A stretch of 64,000 bases of DNA from Peribacillus muralis (GTDB lineage: Bacteria > Bacillota > Bacilli > Bacillales > DSM-1321). Positions within the stretch are counted from its first letter, which is position 1. Each line of letters begins with the position of its first letter. Of the stretch, positions 54,149-63,642 are shown in pieces. The notes under the pieces are model-generated. The model saw only the letters and a program-made list of their open reading frames with translations. It did not search any database and was not told where the DNA came from. The position numbers and the translations under genes are program-made. Location: contig NZ_CP017080.1 in the NCBI RefSeq assembly GCF_001645685.2, positions 2,284,001 to 2,348,000 on the forward strand. Direction: 5' to 3'.

Positions 54149-54706
54149 ATGTTAAAAAACTTGCGTTTAGTTTTTGTGCTACTTCTCATATGCGGTGTGG
54201 CTTACCCGGTTTTGATGACAGGCCTGGCACAGCTGACAATGCCTGCAAAAGCGGAGGGCAGTTTAATAAAGGATCAATCGGGAAAAATGATCGGTTCGGA
54301 AATGATCGGCCAATCCTTTCAAGATCCGCGGTACTTTCAAGGACGTGTTTCATCTATTGAATATGATGCAGCCAATTCAGGTACGCTCAACTATTCTCCT
54401 TCAAATGAGGAGCTCATTGATCGGACAAAAAAAGATATTTCTAAATTTTTAGAAGAAAATCCTACTATCGATAAAACAGAGATACCTTCTGATTTAATGA
54501 CAAACTCGGGTTCTGGCCTTGATCCCAATATTTCTCCTGATAGTGCCAAGGTACAGGTTCCCCGAATTGCTCATGAGCGGGAACTGACTATTGAAAAAGT
54601 ATATCTTCTTGTCGAAAAATATACGCGCAGCCGATCGATGGGCCTTTTTGGGGAACCTCGAATTAATGTTCTGGAGTTAAATATGGCATTGGACCAATTA
54701 AAGTGA
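54149..54706 (+). CDS. kdpC: K+-transporting ATPase subunit C
   Basis: 185 residues with one N-terminal membrane helix (LRLVFVLLLICGVAYPVLMTG) and an external domain having the family motifs FQDPRYFQGRVSS, SGLDPNISPDSA and LGLPRINVLELN-like MGLFGEPRINVLELN. KdpC may assist ATP binding by KdpB. It ends 57 bp before the KdpD-like gene. Confidence 0.95.
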   Translation: MLKNLRLVFVLLLICGVAYPVLMTGLAQLTMPAKAEGSLIKDQSGKMIGSEMIGQSFQDPRYFQGRVSSIEYDAANSGTLNYSPSNEELIDRTKKDISKFLEENPTIDKTEIPSDLMTNSGSGLDPNISPDSAKVQVPRIAHERELTIEKVYLLVEKYTRSRSMGLFGEPRINVLELNMALDQLK

Positions 54707-54763
54707 ATTCGCTGCAGAACGATTTTCTCGCCGATTTTTCTAGAACTATAAGGTGGTGGCATT

Positions 54764-57079
54764 ATGTCAGAACAATTTCGGAGGAAAACACCGGCTGAAA
54801 TTCTAGAGTCGATTTCCAATATTAAAAGAGGAAGGATGAAAATTATACTTGGAGCCGTGAGCGGTTCGGGGACGACTTACCATTTGCTTCTTGAAGGAAA
54901 TGAATTGAGAAAACGAGGGATTGACGTGGTTGTCGGAATGGTCAGCAAGCCATGCAGTCCTAAGACGCTTGAACAATTAGGCAGTCTCGAAATTATTCCT
55001 GCTCATGAATGGGAACAAAACGGACACGTAGAGCAGGACCTTGATTTGGAGGGGATTTACAAGCGGAATCCAGAGGTGGTATTAGTAGATCGATTAGCAC
55101 ATGAGAATCATCGGCATGCAAAAAATCCGACCAGGTTGGACGATGTTCATGAATTATTGAAAAATCAAATCAGTGTTATAACGACAATAAATATTTATGA
55201 GTTGAAAGGAGTGAAGGAAATTGCGGAACAATTACTGAAACTCCCCTTTCACATACAAGCTACAGTGCCAGAGGATACACTGACAAATGCTGATGAAGTA
55301 CGCCTTCTGGACGTTACCCCTGAAGCCATATTAACACGTCTGCAAAAAGGGGAAATCGAAAAAAAGGACGAAGGGCTTTTACAGTTATACAATAATGGTA
55401 ATCTAGCCACTCTTAGGGAATTGTCATTTCGGTATTTAGCTGATGAAGTGGAAGAGAATCTGACTGAACAAAGGGAACAAGAAGGTTTATTGGGTCCGTC
55501 AGGTGCTTCGGAGCGAATCTTGGTCTGTGTGCAATATCATTTGAATGGCTCAATCTTAATAAGACGAGGAGATCAAATTGCCAAGCGTTTGGGCGGTGAG
55601 TTCATAATAGCCACCTTTATCTCAAAAACAAGAAAACTCTCAAAAGAAGAACAAATTTTTAAAGGGTCCATGCAAAAACTGATCACTAAACTAAAGGGAA
55701 CGTTTTTTGAGATAGTAATGAAAGAAGACGAAATAGCAGATGAAATAGTCGGATTTTCCATGCAGCATCAAATAACCCGAATTATCCTTGGTCAATCAAA
55801 AAAGTCAGCGTGGGAGGAGATGTTCAACGGTTCGATCATCAATAAAATATTGAAAAAATCGAAAAACATGGATGTATTTATTGTAGCAGATAGGGTTCAA
55901 CCGTTTGGTGAGAGAATCATCCCTGCTATCAAGACGGAAAAAGATAGGGTAAATCCATATCACAGACTCACACCTTATGAATTGCACGAAAAAGTCGAAG
56001 GGGTGAAAAGGGGGAATTTTAAGATTTATATCGGCGCTGCTCCTGGTGTTGGAAAAACCTATACGATGCTTAGGGAGGCAAATCATTTAAAAGAAAATGG
56101 ACTCGATATAGTGATTGGTTTGCTGGAGACGCATGGGCGAAAAGCAACAGCCTCCCAGGTGGGAAATTTAGAAATCGTGCCTAAAAAGCCCATTCCATAT
56201 AAAAACGTATTATTGGAGGAAATGGATCTTGAGGCCATTCTAATACGAAATCCTGAAGTGGTCCTGATAGATGAATTGGCTCATACGAACGTACAGGGTA
56301 TTAAAAATCGAAAAAGATATCAAGATGTAATGACCATTTTGGACTCCGGAATTTCAGTGATTTCCACAATGAATATTCAACATATAGAAAGCTTGAATGA
56401 TAGTGTTAAACAAATTACAGGTGTTTCCGTTAGGGAAACAGTACCTGACAGCACTCTCCGACTAGCGGATGAACTTGAGTTGATCGATATCTCCCCAAAG
56501 GCGCTAAGGCAAAGGATGGTAGAGGGGGAGATATACACCATGGACAAAGTGGAGCAGTCCCTTGGTCATTTCTTCAAGACACAAAACCTTATAGCTTTGA
56601 GAGAGCTTGCCCTCCGTGAATTGGCAGATGAAGTGGATGACAGATTAGAGTCCTTGAAACGGAAGGAAGGGGTTAGAGGACCTTGGAGGGAGGATGAAGT
56701 GATTTTTGTCAGTGTCAAGCTAAGAGCAGATTCAGACCGTCTAATTAGAAGGGGGTTTCGCATAGCTTATCGTCTTAAAGCTAAGTGGTATGTTATTTTC
56801 GTAAAACATCAAAAAGAACTGCGGACTGATGAAGAGAGGCTACTTGATAAACTCGTAAGCCTAACACAACGATTGGGCGGCCATTTTATAATGGATATAA
56901 CCAGGAATAAACGGTCAGTGGTTATTAATATCAAGAAACAACTACATGACAAAAAAGCTACCCAAATCATTATAGGGCATTCAGCAAGAAACAGATGGCA
57001 AGAAATGAAGGGAGGGTCAATTGTTGTTCATCTTTTAAGGGAAGCTAGACACCTGGATGTTTTGATTGTAGCAGATTAG
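54764..57079 (+). CDS. Tandem-duplicated KdpD sensor protein without histidine kinase
   Basis: 771 residues consisting of two KdpD N-terminal modules in a row, each a KdpD sensor (PF02702-type) domain followed by a USP domain. Module 2 (about 400-771) has an intact Walker A GAAPGVGKT (424-432) and Walker B VVLIDELAHTN (499-509). Module 1 (about 10-376) has GAVSGSGTTY (30-39) and VVLVDRLAHEN, so the catalytic Lys and Glu are replaced. There are no membrane helices, GAF, HisKA or HATPase domains, and no kdpE follows. It ends the kdp operon. It likely senses c-di-AMP or ATP and acts by protein contact; that is inference. Confidence 0.85.
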   Translation: MSEQFRRKTPAEILESISNIKRGRMKIILGAVSGSGTTYHLLLEGNELRKRGIDVVVGMVSKPCSPKTLEQLGSLEIIPAHEWEQNGHVEQDLDLEGIYKRNPEVVLVDRLAHENHRHAKNPTRLDDVHELLKNQISVITTINIYELKGVKEIAEQLLKLPFHIQATVPEDTLTNADEVRLLDVTPEAILTRLQKGEIEKKDEGLLQLYNNGNLATLRELSFRYLADEVEENLTEQREQEGLLGPSGASERILVCVQYHLNGSILIRRGDQIAKRLGGEFIIATFISKTRKLSKEEQIFKGSMQKLITKLKGTFFEIVMKEDEIADEIVGFSMQHQITRIILGQSKKSAWEEMFNGSIINKILKKSKNMDVFIVADRVQPFGERIIPAIKTEKDRVNPYHRLTPYELHEKVEGVKRGNFKIYIGAAPGVGKTYTMLREANHLKENGLDIVIGLLETHGRKATASQVGNLEIVPKKPIPYKNVLLEEMDLEAILIRNPEVVLIDELAHTNVQGIKNRKRYQDVMTILDSGISVISTMNIQHIESLNDSVKQITGVSVRETVPDSTLRLADELELIDISPKALRQRMVEGEIYTMDKVEQSLGHFFKTQNLIALRELALRELADEVDDRLESLKRKEGVRGPWREDEVIFVSVKLRADSDRLIRRGFRIAYRLKAKWYVIFVKHQKELRTDEERLLDKLVSLTQRLGGHFIMDITRNKRSVVINIKKQLHDKKATQIIIGHSARNRWQEMKGGSIVVHLLREARHLDVLIVAD

Positions 57080-57214
57080 ATTTCCTATCATTGAAAATTC
57101 TCAAGAAAGAATCATTCGCAGTTCAAGAGATTGCATCTGGATAAAATAGGCAAAGTGTAGTAAAGTTAATTACAGATTTTTCATTATATTATAAATTCAA
57201 GGAGTTGTTATTAG

Positions 57215-59014
57215 ATGATCACTTTTCCAAAACCTGATATTGAGCAGTTTTTACGAACATTTTCCATTGGCGATTTTATCGTCAGACCGGATGAAAAACA
57301 GCTGGTTCTCAGTACGAATCTGAGCGGCAAGTATAATTTATGGGGAATGGATTTGCCAAACGCATTCCCCTATCCGCTTACATCCATAGATCAAAGCTGC
57401 CAAGAGCTGTTATTTGATAAGCAAGGTCGGTTCATCATTGCCGGTTTTGATCATGACGGGGATGAAAACACGCAGTTTTATGGAATTCCATTGAGGGGCG
57501 GAGCGATGAAAGAGATTGTCCATCATGAAAACACGCGAAATTTCATGCCGATATTATCGAATGACAGCCAAAGGCTTTATTACACATCGTCTAGAGGAAA
57601 CCCTTCCTTTCTGAATTCCTATTGTTTAGACATGGAGTCAGGACAGGAAACAAAAATTCTCGAGGGTGTAGATGCGGCAACCTATGTCATTGGTTTCAGC
57701 CCTGATGAAAAAACCTATCTTTATCACAAGCACTATGCAAATACATATTCCCTTCTCTATGCAAAGAATGGTAGCAAGGATATTTTGCTTACACCTCCAT
57801 CTGAGAAACAACATACAGTCACCCATGGTGTTTTTGTCTCGAATTCTCTTGTATACTTATTAACGGATTATGACTCGGATTTTACTTATTTGGCCTCTTT
57901 CAATCTAGAAACTAAACAATTTACGAAAATAAAGGAATTGGAAGGTGAAAGCTTTACCGTCCTTAAATATAATGAGGAATTACAGCTATTATTTGTTGCG
58001 AGCGAGAAAGGTGTAGTCGATCATTTATATGAGCATGATCTGCAAAATGGGAATTGGAGGAATATTCCCACACCGTGCAGTGTCATAAAAAAACTTGAGG
58101 TGACTAACTCAGGTGCTCTCTACTTGTCTGGCATGAGCGCAACCAAGCCTCATAATATTTATAGAAAATCGGGGAATGAGTGGGAACCATTAACTACATA
58201 TACGGTTCCTGGTGTAGAAGCGACTGATATGGTTGAGCCGGATATCATAACCTACCCTTCTTATGATGGCTTGGAGATCGAATCGTTATTTTTTCGGGCA
58301 AACAAGGAAAATGATAACGGTGAAGTCATTTTCTGGCCCCACGGCGGTCCTCAAGCGGCAGAACGTAAATTTTTCAGAGCATCCTTTCAGTTTTTCCTGA
58401 ACAACGGATATAGTATTTTTGCACCGAACTTTCGCGGATCGACTGGATATGGTTTGGAATTCATGAAAATGGTGGAAGGAGACTGGGGGCATGGGCCACG
58501 ACTGGATAATGTAGCCGGGTTGGATTGGCTGATTGATCAAGGGTATGCCCAAAAGGGAAACATATTTCTTATGGGCGGAAGCTTTGGCGGATATATGGCC
58601 CTGCTGTTACATGGCCGTCATGCCGAATACTTTAAGGCAGTAGTCGATATTTTTGGTCCATCCAACCTATTTTCGTTCATCGATTCCGTGCCTGAAGATT
58701 GGAAGCCAGTAATGGATCAGTGGGTAGGGAATCCGGAAAAAGATCGCGAGAAATTAATCGAGTATTCACCTAGTACTTACTTGGATTCCATGAATAAGCC
58801 AATGCTTGTCATACAGGGGGCAAATGATCCGCGTGTCGTCAAAGCGGAGTCAGATCAAATCGTCCAAGCCTTGAAAGAAAAAGGAAGAGCTGTTGAGTAT
58901 ATGCTTCTGGAAGATGAAGGGCATGGATTCTCAAAAAAAGAAAATGAAATGGCTGTCTATCGAAAAATACTAGCTTTCTTAAAAGAATTCACAGGAGTGA
59001 CGGAAAACGTATAA
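57215..59014 (+). CDS. S9-family prolyl oligopeptidase-like peptidase (YuxL-like)
   Basis: A 599-residue cytoplasmic enzyme. Residues 1-330 form a beta-propeller (LVLSTNLSGKYNLWGMDL, YYTSSRGNPSFLNSYCLD), and residues 340-599 an alpha/beta hydrolase with the nucleophile GGSFGGYMA, the acid in IQGANDPRV and the histidine in EDEGHGFSK. It should hydrolyse short peptides or acylated amino acids. ATG 57215 follows CAAGGAG. It is monocistronic with its own terminator. Confidence 0.9.
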   Translation: MITFPKPDIEQFLRTFSIGDFIVRPDEKQLVLSTNLSGKYNLWGMDLPNAFPYPLTSIDQSCQELLFDKQGRFIIAGFDHDGDENTQFYGIPLRGGAMKEIVHHENTRNFMPILSNDSQRLYYTSSRGNPSFLNSYCLDMESGQETKILEGVDAATYVIGFSPDEKTYLYHKHYANTYSLLYAKNGSKDILLTPPSEKQHTVTHGVFVSNSLVYLLTDYDSDFTYLASFNLETKQFTKIKELEGESFTVLKYNEELQLLFVASEKGVVDHLYEHDLQNGNWRNIPTPCSVIKKLEVTNSGALYLSGMSATKPHNIYRKSGNEWEPLTTYTVPGVEATDMVEPDIITYPSYDGLEIESLFFRANKENDNGEVIFWPHGGPQAAERKFFRASFQFFLNNGYSIFAPNFRGSTGYGLEFMKMVEGDWGHGPRLDNVAGLDWLIDQGYAQKGNIFLMGGSFGGYMALLLHGRHAEYFKAVVDIFGPSNLFSFIDSVPEDWKPVMDQWVGNPEKDREKLIEYSPSTYLDSMNKPMLVIQGANDPRVVKAESDQIVQALKEKGRAVEYMLLEDEGHGFSKKENEMAVYRKILAFLKEFTGVTENV

Positions 59015-59033
59015 GCAATGTTTAATTAAATGA

Positions 59034-59083
59034 GAAAAACCCTGCCTTTCATCATCAACATGATGCGGCAGGGTTTTTCTCAT
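59034..59083. terminator. Strong terminator between convergent genes
   Basis: GAGAAAAACCCTGCC pairs with GGCAGGGTTTTTCTC, with an inner CATCAT/ATGATG stem around CAAC. Confidence 0.85.
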
Positions 59084-59097
59084 TTCTCATCTGTCAA

Positions 59098-61161
59098 TCA
59101 ATTTTGTATCATGAGCATTTCATCATAAATCAGGTTTTGTCTAAGGTCAGTTGCCGTTTTGGAGGATATTCGATCTTCTTCCACCATTTGCTGAATGATA
59201 TCTCGTTCAATTTGCATTGCTTTCAACTGAAAATGACTCACGATTTCTTGCAGGCGGTTTGCCTCTCGTTCATTTAAGGTCGGGAATGGATTCAAGTACC
59301 GGTTATATCTTTGGATGACAAGCATCACTTCATGGCGATTTTCCGGTTCGGTTTGTTGTTTGATCAATGAAATGGCTTCCTTGGATGCTTCTTTTTGCGC
59401 TATACGGAATTCCTGGATCAGATCAGCGTTTTTATCCAAGGAATTCTCTAACTTTGCTTCCCATTTTTTATCCCATTTGACATTAAGCTTTTTCTTGAAA
59501 AGAATGGCCTGAATTGAAATCCATACTCTTTGCAGAAATGATTTTTGCACGTAGTTCAACGTTCTAGAAATATAGACCTTGTATAGCTCGAAGGCTGTTT
59601 CCGATATGGTTCCTTTATCGACTAATCCAGAAACGACTTCCAATTCCGTATTCGCTCCTAATTTGACTAAATCCTGTATCAACTTATGATCCGGTCTGTT
59701 CGTAATGCCTCGCTCCAAATCTATCAGTTGTTCATTCAAGTCATCCATCACTTGGTAAACGGCTTTCTGATTATCACTATTGGACTCTTTACTCAGCTGA
59801 TGAATCGTTTTATTCAAAATGATTTTATGAGCTTCGTCAGGAGTTAGGCGTTCGTCTTCAGATTCATCCGGTGCTTTTACAAGTATCGGCAAAAGGACCG
59901 TGGCTAATAGGACGCTTAATAAAATTACGCACGCTGCGATAAATAATACTGTATTACGCATCGGAAATAAGGAGTCATCCGGCATGAAGTAAGGGATGGA
60001 TAAAGCGGTCGCCAATGTGATGGTTCCATGAATGCCGCATACAGATGTCAAGATTGCATACCGAGTTCTAGTCACATTATCTTTGCTTGGTTTGTTGTCT
60101 TCCTGATGAATCCGCGACATGATGAATTGTTCTAATGGATTGACCCTATTCTTGGTGAACGTATCATGTAGGAAGTATACCCAAATAAAACGGATCACCA
60201 ATAATAAAAGCACGATCAATACACTTATTCCGAAGAGGGAGCCCCTATTCAGGTTGGATTCAATTTCCTGATAGACGCTAGGCAGCATGAATCCTAATAA
60301 AGTAAACACAAGCCCATTCAATAGATATCCAAAAACTGACCAAATATTCGTTGATACAATTTGTAATTTGGTTGTCGTATTTTGAAGGCGGTCGCGCTCG
60401 ATGCCATGAATGACACCTGCGGAAACTACTGCTAAGATACCGGAAACATGGACTTCTTCAGCAGCCATGTAAATGGCAAATGGAGTAATGACCTCCATCA
60501 CGATGGACATCGGGATTTCCTCAAGTCCTTGAACCCGTAAAAACAAACGCAATTTAATGATTAAATAGCCTAAAAGAAGACCAACGACGATACCGCCTAT
60601 CGCAACAAAAATAAAATTGAGCGAAGCATCTTTTATGGAAAAAACACCTGTCAACGCAGCAGCCAATGCCACTTTAAAAGCAACGATTCCCGCGGCATCA
60701 TTGAAAAGGGATTCTCCTTCAAGGATCGGCAACATATTGCCCGGCAGCTTTAACCCCTTTGTAATCGATTGGACTGCCACTGCATCCGTAGGGGTAATGG
60801 TGGCCGCTAAAGCAAAAGCGATGGCCATCGGCATATCCGGTATCAGCCAGTGAATGAAAAACCCTCCAGCAAACACAGTCACAAACACAAGCCCAAAAGC
60901 CAGTAACAGGATAGGCTTACGGAGTTCAAGCATCTCTTTACGTGACGTATTTTTCCCTTCTGTAAAGAGAAGGGGGGCTATGACACAAATCATGAATAAC
61001 TCCGAGTGGAAATCAAGCGATAAGTGTAACGGCAATAAGGAAAGTGCTGCACCGAAGGATATTTGGTATATCGGTAATGGGATGCGGGGCCATTTGGCAT
61101 TCATTATTGTAGCGAGTATGGTCGTACCTAATAAACCGAGCATAGTTATCAAAAATGACAT
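59098..61161 (-). CDS. nhaK: CPA1-type Na+(K+)/H+ antiporter, NhaK-like
   Basis: 687 residues: twelve or so membrane helices in residues 1-420, then a cytoplasmic helical tail of about 260 residues. The core has ITPTDAVAVQSI and the ND motif in GESLFNDAAGIVAF, the ion-binding aspartate of CPA1 exchangers. B. subtilis NhaK (YvgP) has a similar length and tail. It exports Na+, K+ or Li+ in exchange for H+. ATG 61161 follows GATAGGAGG. Its nearness to kdp suggests, but does not prove, a role in ion balance. Confidence 0.75.
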   Translation of the reverse strand: MSFLITMLGLLGTTILATIMNAKWPRIPLPIYQISFGAALSLLPLHLSLDFHSELFMICVIAPLLFTEGKNTSRKEMLELRKPILLLAFGLVFVTVFAGGFFIHWLIPDMPMAIAFALAATITPTDAVAVQSITKGLKLPGNMLPILEGESLFNDAAGIVAFKVALAAALTGVFSIKDASLNFIFVAIGGIVVGLLLGYLIIKLRLFLRVQGLEEIPMSIVMEVITPFAIYMAAEEVHVSGILAVVSAGVIHGIERDRLQNTTTKLQIVSTNIWSVFGYLLNGLVFTLLGFMLPSVYQEIESNLNRGSLFGISVLIVLLLLVIRFIWVYFLHDTFTKNRVNPLEQFIMSRIHQEDNKPSKDNVTRTRYAILTSVCGIHGTITLATALSIPYFMPDDSLFPMRNTVLFIAACVILLSVLLATVLLPILVKAPDESEDERLTPDEAHKIILNKTIHQLSKESNSDNQKAVYQVMDDLNEQLIDLERGITNRPDHKLIQDLVKLGANTELEVVSGLVDKGTISETAFELYKVYISRTLNYVQKSFLQRVWISIQAILFKKKLNVKWDKKWEAKLENSLDKNADLIQEFRIAQKEASKEAISLIKQQTEPENRHEVMLVIQRYNRYLNPFPTLNEREANRLQEIVSHFQLKAMQIERDIIQQMVEEDRISSKTATDLRQNLIYDEMLMIQN

Positions 61162-61451
61162 GAAATCCTCCTATCTAAATGTTAGTCAGGCTCAACTGAT
61201 CCATTTATGAAAGGACAAAAAAACAAGGGTTCTTAAAGTGATGATCAATCCTTTAAAAATGAACCCCTACTTCATAAGTGTTGAATTATTTTTCAGCATC
61301 GACCTTTGTGTAAATAGACATATGCTATTAACATACCCGCGCACGTCTTCGTTAATCCTATCGGTAAAAATTTACGGATGACCATGCTGAGAGTATTAGG
61401 AAACCTACACGGATGTTTCCCTCAAGAAGTGATACAGGACAGCGTAATCGC
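61162..61451. other. Gene-free gap
   Basis: Nothing supported. GGGTTC (61229) and GAACCC (61259) could pair loosely. Confidence 0.35.
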
Positions 61452-62165
61452 TTATGCTTTGTTTGCTCTGTATACTCTATAACCAAGGTGATTTCCATAC
61501 GTTAGAATGAGACGATAATGCTCCTGCATTATCCGGTCAACCGACTGGGGCAAAGGAACCAGTCGGCTATCGGAAAGAGGAGATTGCATAAGCTCCTCTA
61601 AAACTGTATTGGACTTCAGGATTTTAAGATTGGAAAAAGCATGTTGTTTCAAGGATGATAACCACTCGGCTTCCGTCAAGATATCAGTTAAATGATAAAA
61701 GGTGATCAGCTCTTTTTTTTGTTGAACGTCAAGACTTGCTTCAGCTGTCATATCAATGGTCAACAAAGTGCCGCCCGGTTTTAAGACCCTATGATACTCA
61801 CGAAGTGATTTTTGTATATCCGTAAAGGCAGTGGTGGATTCTGCTATGATAAAATCAAAATGATCATTGTCAAAAGGCATCGCTTCGACGGAATTCGTGA
61901 ACAGGTTAACTTTTACGTTTGATTTTTGGAATCGCATCTTTGCCTGTTTGATCATTTCTGGGTGTATATCAAGTGCAGAAACCTGACAATGAAACGTTTT
62001 TGCCAAATAATAAGAGGTCTGCCCCGTACCGCATCCAGCGTCCAGGATCAAGGAGGAACGATCTATTTTTTCTTGACTTAATAATTGCTTAGTGAGATCA
62101 AATCCTCCTGGATGCGCACCTTCCATTCCTATAAAGGCTAAAGCGTCTTGGTATGAATGATTCAT
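61452..62165 (-). CDS. Class I SAM-dependent methyltransferase
   Basis: A 237-residue protein with the SAM-binding loop LILDAGCGTGQTSYYLA, acidic residue in VSALDIHPEM, motif II FDFIIAESTTAF and LKPGGTLLTIDM. This is the Methyltransf_11/25-type fold. The substrate is not evident; the N-terminus (SYQDALAFIGMEGAHPGG) places it among small-molecule methyltransferases. ATG 62165 follows AAAGGAG. It is divergent from a small glycine-rich protein gene. Confidence 0.85.
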   Translation of the reverse strand: MNHSYQDALAFIGMEGAHPGGFDLTKQLLSQEKIDRSSLILDAGCGTGQTSYYLAKTFHCQVSALDIHPEMIKQAKMRFQKSNVKVNLFTNSVEAMPFDNDHFDFIIAESTTAFTDIQKSLREYHRVLKPGGTLLTIDMTAEASLDVQQKKELITFYHLTDILTEAEWLSSLKQHAFSNLKILKSNTVLEELMQSPLSDSRLVPLPQSVDRIMQEHYRLILTYGNHLGYRVYRANKA

Positions 62166-62305
62166 GACAGATTCTCCTTTGTTGTTCTGTTTGGGTCATT
62201 TTATGCTTTAGAGCCAAAGAATGATAAGCGTTGGGTCTTTAATCCATACAGGCTAGTCCCCGGGTGCATAAGATGTAGAATCGATAACGAAGGGGAGTGT
62301 TGAAA

Positions 62306-62566
62306 ATGGGATACCATAATTATTATCATAAATGCAGGCAAGGTGTAGGAAGACCAGTTGAAATCCGTACAAGCAGAGGGGCGGTTCATCGGGGAATCAT
62401 CCATCAAGTCACACCAAATCGGGTTTACATCCGACCATTTGGCGGCGGGGGGGATTTGGGCGGCTTCGGATATGGAGGGTTTAATGCAGGATATGGATGG
62501 GGCGCAGCAAATGGATTTGCCTTTGGTGCAATCACATCTTTAGTCTTTCTTGCATTTCTGTGGTAA
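62306..62566 (+). CDS. Small glycine-rich protein with Sm-like strand pattern
   Basis: 86 residues from ATG 62306, behind AAGGGGAGTG. The middle part (GRPVEIRTSRGAVHRGIIHQ, NRVYIRPF) reads like a short beta-barrel of the kind seen in Sm or KOW folds. A glycine-rich stretch and a C-terminal hydrophobic helix (AFGAITSLVFLAFLW) follow. Function unknown; the tail suggests membrane or spore-coat association. Confidence 0.65.
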   Translation: MGYHNYYHKCRQGVGRPVEIRTSRGAVHRGIIHQVTPNRVYIRPFGGGGDLGGFGYGGFNAGYGWGAANGFAFGAITSLVFLAFLW

Positions 62567-62584
62567 TTGAATGATTCGATCATT

Positions 62585-62616
62585 AAAAAACCTGAAAAAC
62601 CACTCAGGTTTTTTTA
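62585..62616 (+). terminator. Terminator after the glycine-rich protein gene
   Basis: AAAACCTGA and TCAGGTTTT pair around AAAACCAC, with a T-run. Confidence 0.85.
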
Positions 62617-62714
62617 TTTTGTTTTCATGTGGATGCCCTCTCGATTTCCATGTGATAAGGAGTATATATCGTCAGGAAGGATTCCGATACGTATAACATA
62701 TCAGGGGAGGGTAA

Positions 62715-62942
62715 ATGAACGAGAAGTTGGAAACAGCCGCAGCATTGGAAATGAAATTATTTCAGCTTTTCCTTAGTGAAATGGAGGAGCTCGAGCTCAG
62801 TGCGCAGGCGCTTGGAACGTTTTCTCCATTAATGGCCGATCATATGTGGCGTGAAGAATGCTATCATTTAATGAAACGTGTGGAAGCTACAAACGCTGAG
62901 ATGCCTGATTGCAAACCTGCCAAGCCTAGGATGGTGGATTAA
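62715..62942 (+). CDS. DUF2935-like fragment
   Basis: 75 residues with SPLMADHMWREECYHLMKRV, the metal-ligand-like (DH...EE..H) helix of DUF2935. Full members are about 270 residues with two such repeats, so this is either a short variant or a remnant. The ATG follows GGGGAGGG. It is the first of a few tiny genes in this stretch. Confidence 0.5.
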   Translation: MNEKLETAAALEMKLFQLFLSEMEELELSAQALGTFSPLMADHMWREECYHLMKRVEATNAEMPDCKPAKPRMVD

Positions 62943-62977
62943 GCTATATATGCATAAACAAAGGAAGGGGCATTAGC

Positions 62978-63040
62978 GTGTTTTTTCATATACCTCCATG
63001 GATCAGACATACAGCATACTGGCGTGCTGAACGATCATAG
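62978..63040 (+). CDS. Possible 20-residue peptide
   Basis: GTG 62978 follows AAGGAAGGGGCATTAGC; the frame reads MFFHIPPWIRHTAYWRAERS. A good ribosome site and aromatic/basic composition make it a candidate small protein, but nothing else supports it. Confidence 0.25.
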   Translation: MFFHIPPWIRHTAYWRAERS

Positions 63041-63261
63041 TGCTTGGTGTGAGGCGGGAATTGGGGACCGTTATACTTTACACTAAATGCCTCTATCGAA
63101 ATCATCGCAAAAAGAAATAGAGAAGGCTCATATTCGCGTGTCTTAGACTCCCTAACCAAGTTGTTGGCAATCAATACATCCAGGCATGCTCGTACAACCT
63201 TCTTATCCTATCCACATCAGCATAAAAAAAACGCCATAGAAGGCGCTTAACAAAGGCAGTC

Positions 63262-63417
63262 TCACTTTTCTTTATCGTGAAGTTTATCTTCATATTCGGT
63301 TTCAAGCATCCCATACAGACCATTCATCTCTTGTTCATCTGGGTCAGCCCCAAAATCATTCGTGATTTTTTTCTTTTTATCATCCATCTTTTCTTGTTGA
63401 TACTGTTTCTTATCCAA
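63262..63417 (-). CDS. Small charged 51-residue protein
   Basis: TTG 63417 lies behind AGGAGGTGATATG, a near-perfect ribosome site. The product begins MDKKQYQQEKMDDKKKK and ends ETEYEDKLHDKEK: acidic, lysine-rich, no hydrophobic segment. I do not recognise it, but the start signal and clean stop make it likely real. It was too short for common ORF filters. Confidence 0.55.
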   Translation of the reverse strand: MDKKQYQQEKMDDKKKKITNDFGADPDEQEMNGLYGMLETEYEDKLHDKEK

Positions 63418-63642
63418 ACATATCACCTCCAATTACTAGTATTTCTACCTGGCAAAATAAATATACCTTCATGATTAAAAGGAGTGGGCTTCCAGTGAAT
63501 GCGCGCAGCTTTCAATAGTATACCTTTCCATCAGTTAGCCTGCATTTCAATTTGCATCATTAAAAATGCTATTCTAAATAGTTATTACGCTAACTTTTTG
63601 TTAAACTATAAATATATAACCTAGAGATTACGGAGAGAGAAT

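Noticed and set aside
62986..63174. 62-codon minus-strand frame
   Set aside because: It lacks a ribosome site and lies over the better-signalled 20-codon plus frame; composition is unremarkable.
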